64,000 bases of DNA, taken from positions 31,128,765 to 31,192,764 of the forward strand of contig CM048840.1 in NCBI GenBank assembly GCA_026545765.1, in the 5' to 3' direction. Below are positions 61,698 through 64,000 of this stretch, one piece after another. A model generated the notes under the pieces. It saw only the letters and a list, made by a program, of their open reading frames with translations, had not been told where the DNA came from and searched no databases. Source of the DNA: Plantago major. Lineage: Eukaryota > Streptophyta > Magnoliopsida > Lamiales > Plantaginaceae. Position 1 is the first letter of the stretch; each line of letters opens with the position of its first letter. The position numbers were made by a program, and so were the translations under genes.

Positions 61698-62939
61698 ATG
61701 CCGAAAAAGAAGAAGCCGGCCTCGCCGACGATTTCGGCGCAGAAGAGACCGGTGGGTCGACCTCGTAAGATTTAGGCGACCACCGGCCTTTCTTCCCCTC
61801 CTACTTCTCCGTTGCAACCTGGTGATCGTGATGCCCTAACCCCTGCGGCTGATTTGAATCCTCCTGCTGCTGCGCCGCCTCTCCTTGCGCGTCCGGTGGA
61901 TTGCTCTGCCGCGCCGCCTGTTGTGCAGGCCCTAACCCCTGAGTCCGATTTGATTCCTTCTGCTGCTGCGCCGCCTCTCCTTGCGCGCACGGTGGAAGCC
62001 TCTGCCGCGCCGCCTGTTGTGCAGAATCGTCCCCTGCAATCTGATGTGTCGGGGAAACCCGTTGATTCTGAGCTGATTGTTTTGCCGGACCTTCTCCTAC
62101 AGTCTGATTTGTCCGGAAAACCCCCTGATTCTGATCGAGATCCACCGGAAAAAATTAGCCCTACCTCTGAACCTTCTGTTGCGTGCTTGGGTGAGTCTTC
62201 ACAACAACCTACCCAAGCAAAATCACCGACTGCCTGGGTTGATATTATTAAGGTTAACAGGACTTCCGAACGTGGTATGAACATTGATTATACCGCCTCG
62301 CCTTTGGTTGATGGTGCAGTCGTTATTCACATTGCGGATGAAGATATAGAATCGGAGCTGGATTTTTGGAAAAAATCATTGATCATGTATGTCGTGGATA
62401 ATTCTCTGTCGATGAATGCCGTCAAGAACTTTATGCTAAAAGTTTGGACTTCCATTGAATTACCTGAACTTTATTATAATGAGGAAGGGTACTTTATTAT
62501 ACGATTTCAATCTGCAAAGGACAAGAGTTTAGTTGATGAAGGTGGACCTTATTACATCTATGGACGTCCGATGATACTACGCGATTGGACACGAAACTTT
62601 GAACTGAAGGAGGATATGTTGCGTATTGCTCGAATCTGGGTAAAATTACCTCAGCTCCCTTTATATCTATGGGGGGCAAAAAGTCTGGGTAAAATTGCGA
62701 GTGCTATAGGTTCACCTCTCTATACTGATGAGTGCACGACAAAGAAACTTCGGATTTCTTATACCAGGATTCTTGTTGAGGTTGACATAACTCAAGACTT
62801 ATGCCAGTTTATTATGATAAAGGATAAACAGGGTAACTCGTTAAAGCAACCGGTGGAATATGAGTGGCCACCGCTTTTCTGTCAAACATGCCAGAAAATT
62901 GGACATTCATGTGGAACTTGGACAACCAAAGAATATTGA
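61698..62939 (+). pseudogene. LINE ORF1: DUF4283 and CCHC nucleic-acid-binding protein
   Basis: ATG 61698 opens a Lys-rich start with an AT-hook-like KRPVGRPRKI, then an in-frame TAG at 61773. The frame then stays open to 62939. It has a Pro/Ala-rich tandem region (APPLLARPVDCSAAPPVVQ, repeated near-exactly about 40 residues on), the DUF4283 domain (DFWKKSLIMYVVDN to WVKLPQLPLYLW), and the zf-CCHC_4 start PPLFCQTCQKIGHSC near 62870-62915. Such ORF1 proteins bind LINE RNA. The C-terminus looks cut: after the stop the other two frames stay open to about 63235. Non-functional as it stands unless the stop is read through or a later start is used. Confidence 0.85.
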
Positions 62940-63307
62940 TCACACCCGAGTACAGAAACATGGTAGAAGACAAGAATCACGCCCAGCAGGAGGTGGGCAG
63001 CAAACTGGGCGATGGGTTCCTCGCAAAGAGCAGCCGCGGTACGCAACAAATAACCATAACGCGCCCGATTACAAAATATCCAGACGCATTGATGCTAGCG
63101 GAGTGGTTCTTTATTACGGATCGGTGGGAGGATGCGGAACATTTGGGTAAGGATCTGGGGCTGGTCCCCTTAGACGTCAAGTGGATCCCCCTCACCTGGC
63201 CGTCGGAAATTGATCTTTGGAACATGTGCGAATAATCTAGCTACTCAGAACGGTTTTGCCTCATTGGAACTTGGGTCTGGTTCTGGTGAGGACCAAAACC
63301 ACGATAT

Positions 63308-64000
63308 ATGTTAGCCTGGAATGTTCGGGGGCTCAATAAGGTCGCTAAGCATAATGTTCGGGGGCTCAATAAGGGCTCAATAAGCTCCCGTCTCCTGGAG
63401 TGGAATGTTAGTATAGCAAGCCTACTGGAAACACAAGTTAAACAAGAAAATATGGAGAGAATTAGAAAGCGTCTGGGTAACATATGGAACTTCTGGGATA
63501 ACTATTCTTCGCATGTTTTGGGGCGGATCTGGATTCTATGGGACCCCAACCGGGTTAGGGTTGATTTCATAAGCTGCACTGATCAGTTAATTCATTGTCG
63601 TTGGATTGAGTCGAATGGTGTTGATAGGGGTTTTGTCACTTTCATTTACACACATAATCACTTGCAGGATAGATTGAGGTTGTGGCAAGATATTTGAACA
63701 TTGGCTTTGGGTATAAGTGAGTAGTGGATTTGTCTAGGGGATTTTAATAATGTTCTCACGTGTGAGGATCGGATTGGTGGAAACCCTGTGATGGGGCATG
63801 AATACAGAGACCTTGTTGATATGATGGATGAGGTGGGATTTTTTGAGGTTCATATGGCAGGAGAACGATTTACATGGTCGAATAAACATACTCACGGCAC
63901 CATATATTCGCGCATAGATAGAGCTCTGGGTAATGTTGCTTGGCTCCAAGCCAATCCAAACGTGGAGATTGAGGTGTTAGAGTCGGGACTTTCTGATCAT
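63308..64000 (+). pseudogene. LINE ORF2, endonuclease domain, partial at right edge
   Basis: Opens with AWNVRGLNK, the start of the L1-type endonuclease/exonuclease/phosphatase domain, then SLLETQVK (catalytic Glu), WICLGDFNNVLTCEDRIGG (GDFN block), FTWSNKH, YSRIDRALGN and a terminal SDH at the window edge. The short motif NVRGLNK is duplicated at the start by a local tandem repeat. Stops at 63695-63697 and shortly before WICLGDFN break it. The reverse transcriptase should lie beyond 64000. Confidence 0.88.

Noticed and set aside
61772..62284. A 170-codon minus-strand frame rich in Gly/Arg/Ser.
   Set aside because: It is antisense to the GC-rich, repetitive LINE ORF1, which carries recognisable domains on the plus strand.

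Overview
The window is plant nuclear DNA, almost certainly from a eudicot. It is AT-rich, and its two intact genes have many short GT-AG introns. The rest is a dense mosaic of plant transposable elements: Ty1/copia, Ty3/gypsy solo LTRs, TRIM, LINE, CACTA, PIF/Harbinger, hAT, Mutator-like, Stowaway and Helitron. I cannot name the species from sequence alone.

Layout. (1) 1-5754, minus strand: a full-size PDR/ABCG transporter gene, 19 exons in phase, cut by the left edge so that the last stretch of TMD2 is missing. (2) 5755-12900: no gene; MITE copies and halves, a TRIM/LINE scrap, a Helitron-like 3' end, and a tandem repeat split by a hAT-like element. (3) 12900-15220, minus: a decayed Helitron Rep/helicase gene. 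(4) 15498-16926: a non-autonomous CACTA element with an almost pure GGT/GGA core. (5) 17300-25540: MITEs, simple repeats, a PIF/Harbinger element with a transposase relic, and a LINE relic riddled with TRIM copies. (6) 25700-45031: a foldback element, then copia relic 1 (27109-36183), which holds two nested gypsy solo LTRs and a Helitron tail. Copia element 2 (36202-45026) follows about 13 bp later. It has two LTRs, a 5-bp target duplication and a disabled but readable gag-pol, and its 5' LTR holds another gypsy element. (7) 45170-46507, minus: an intact POLAR-like gene of 335 aa, only 139 bp from the copia 3' end. (8) 48120-50812: copia relic 3, split by a hAT MITE that itself carries a Stowaway MITE, and then truncated by a gypsy LTR. 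(9) 51700-61100: more MITEs, a gypsy-type solo LTR in copia relic 4, Helitron ends and two Mutator-like elements. (10) 61698-64000, plus: a LINE with ORF1 and the start of ORF2, running off the right edge.

Only the PDR transporter and the POLAR-like gene look like functional host genes. They share no pathway: one is a plasma-membrane exporter, the other a polarity scaffold of asymmetric division. Boundaries of most elements are set by terminal repeats plus target-site duplications read directly. Insertion order can be inferred from nesting. The most unusual signal is a tRNA-like A-box/B-box module at the same place in three diverged LTR copies of one gypsy family (near 30590-30660, 37951-38005 and 50748-50800).
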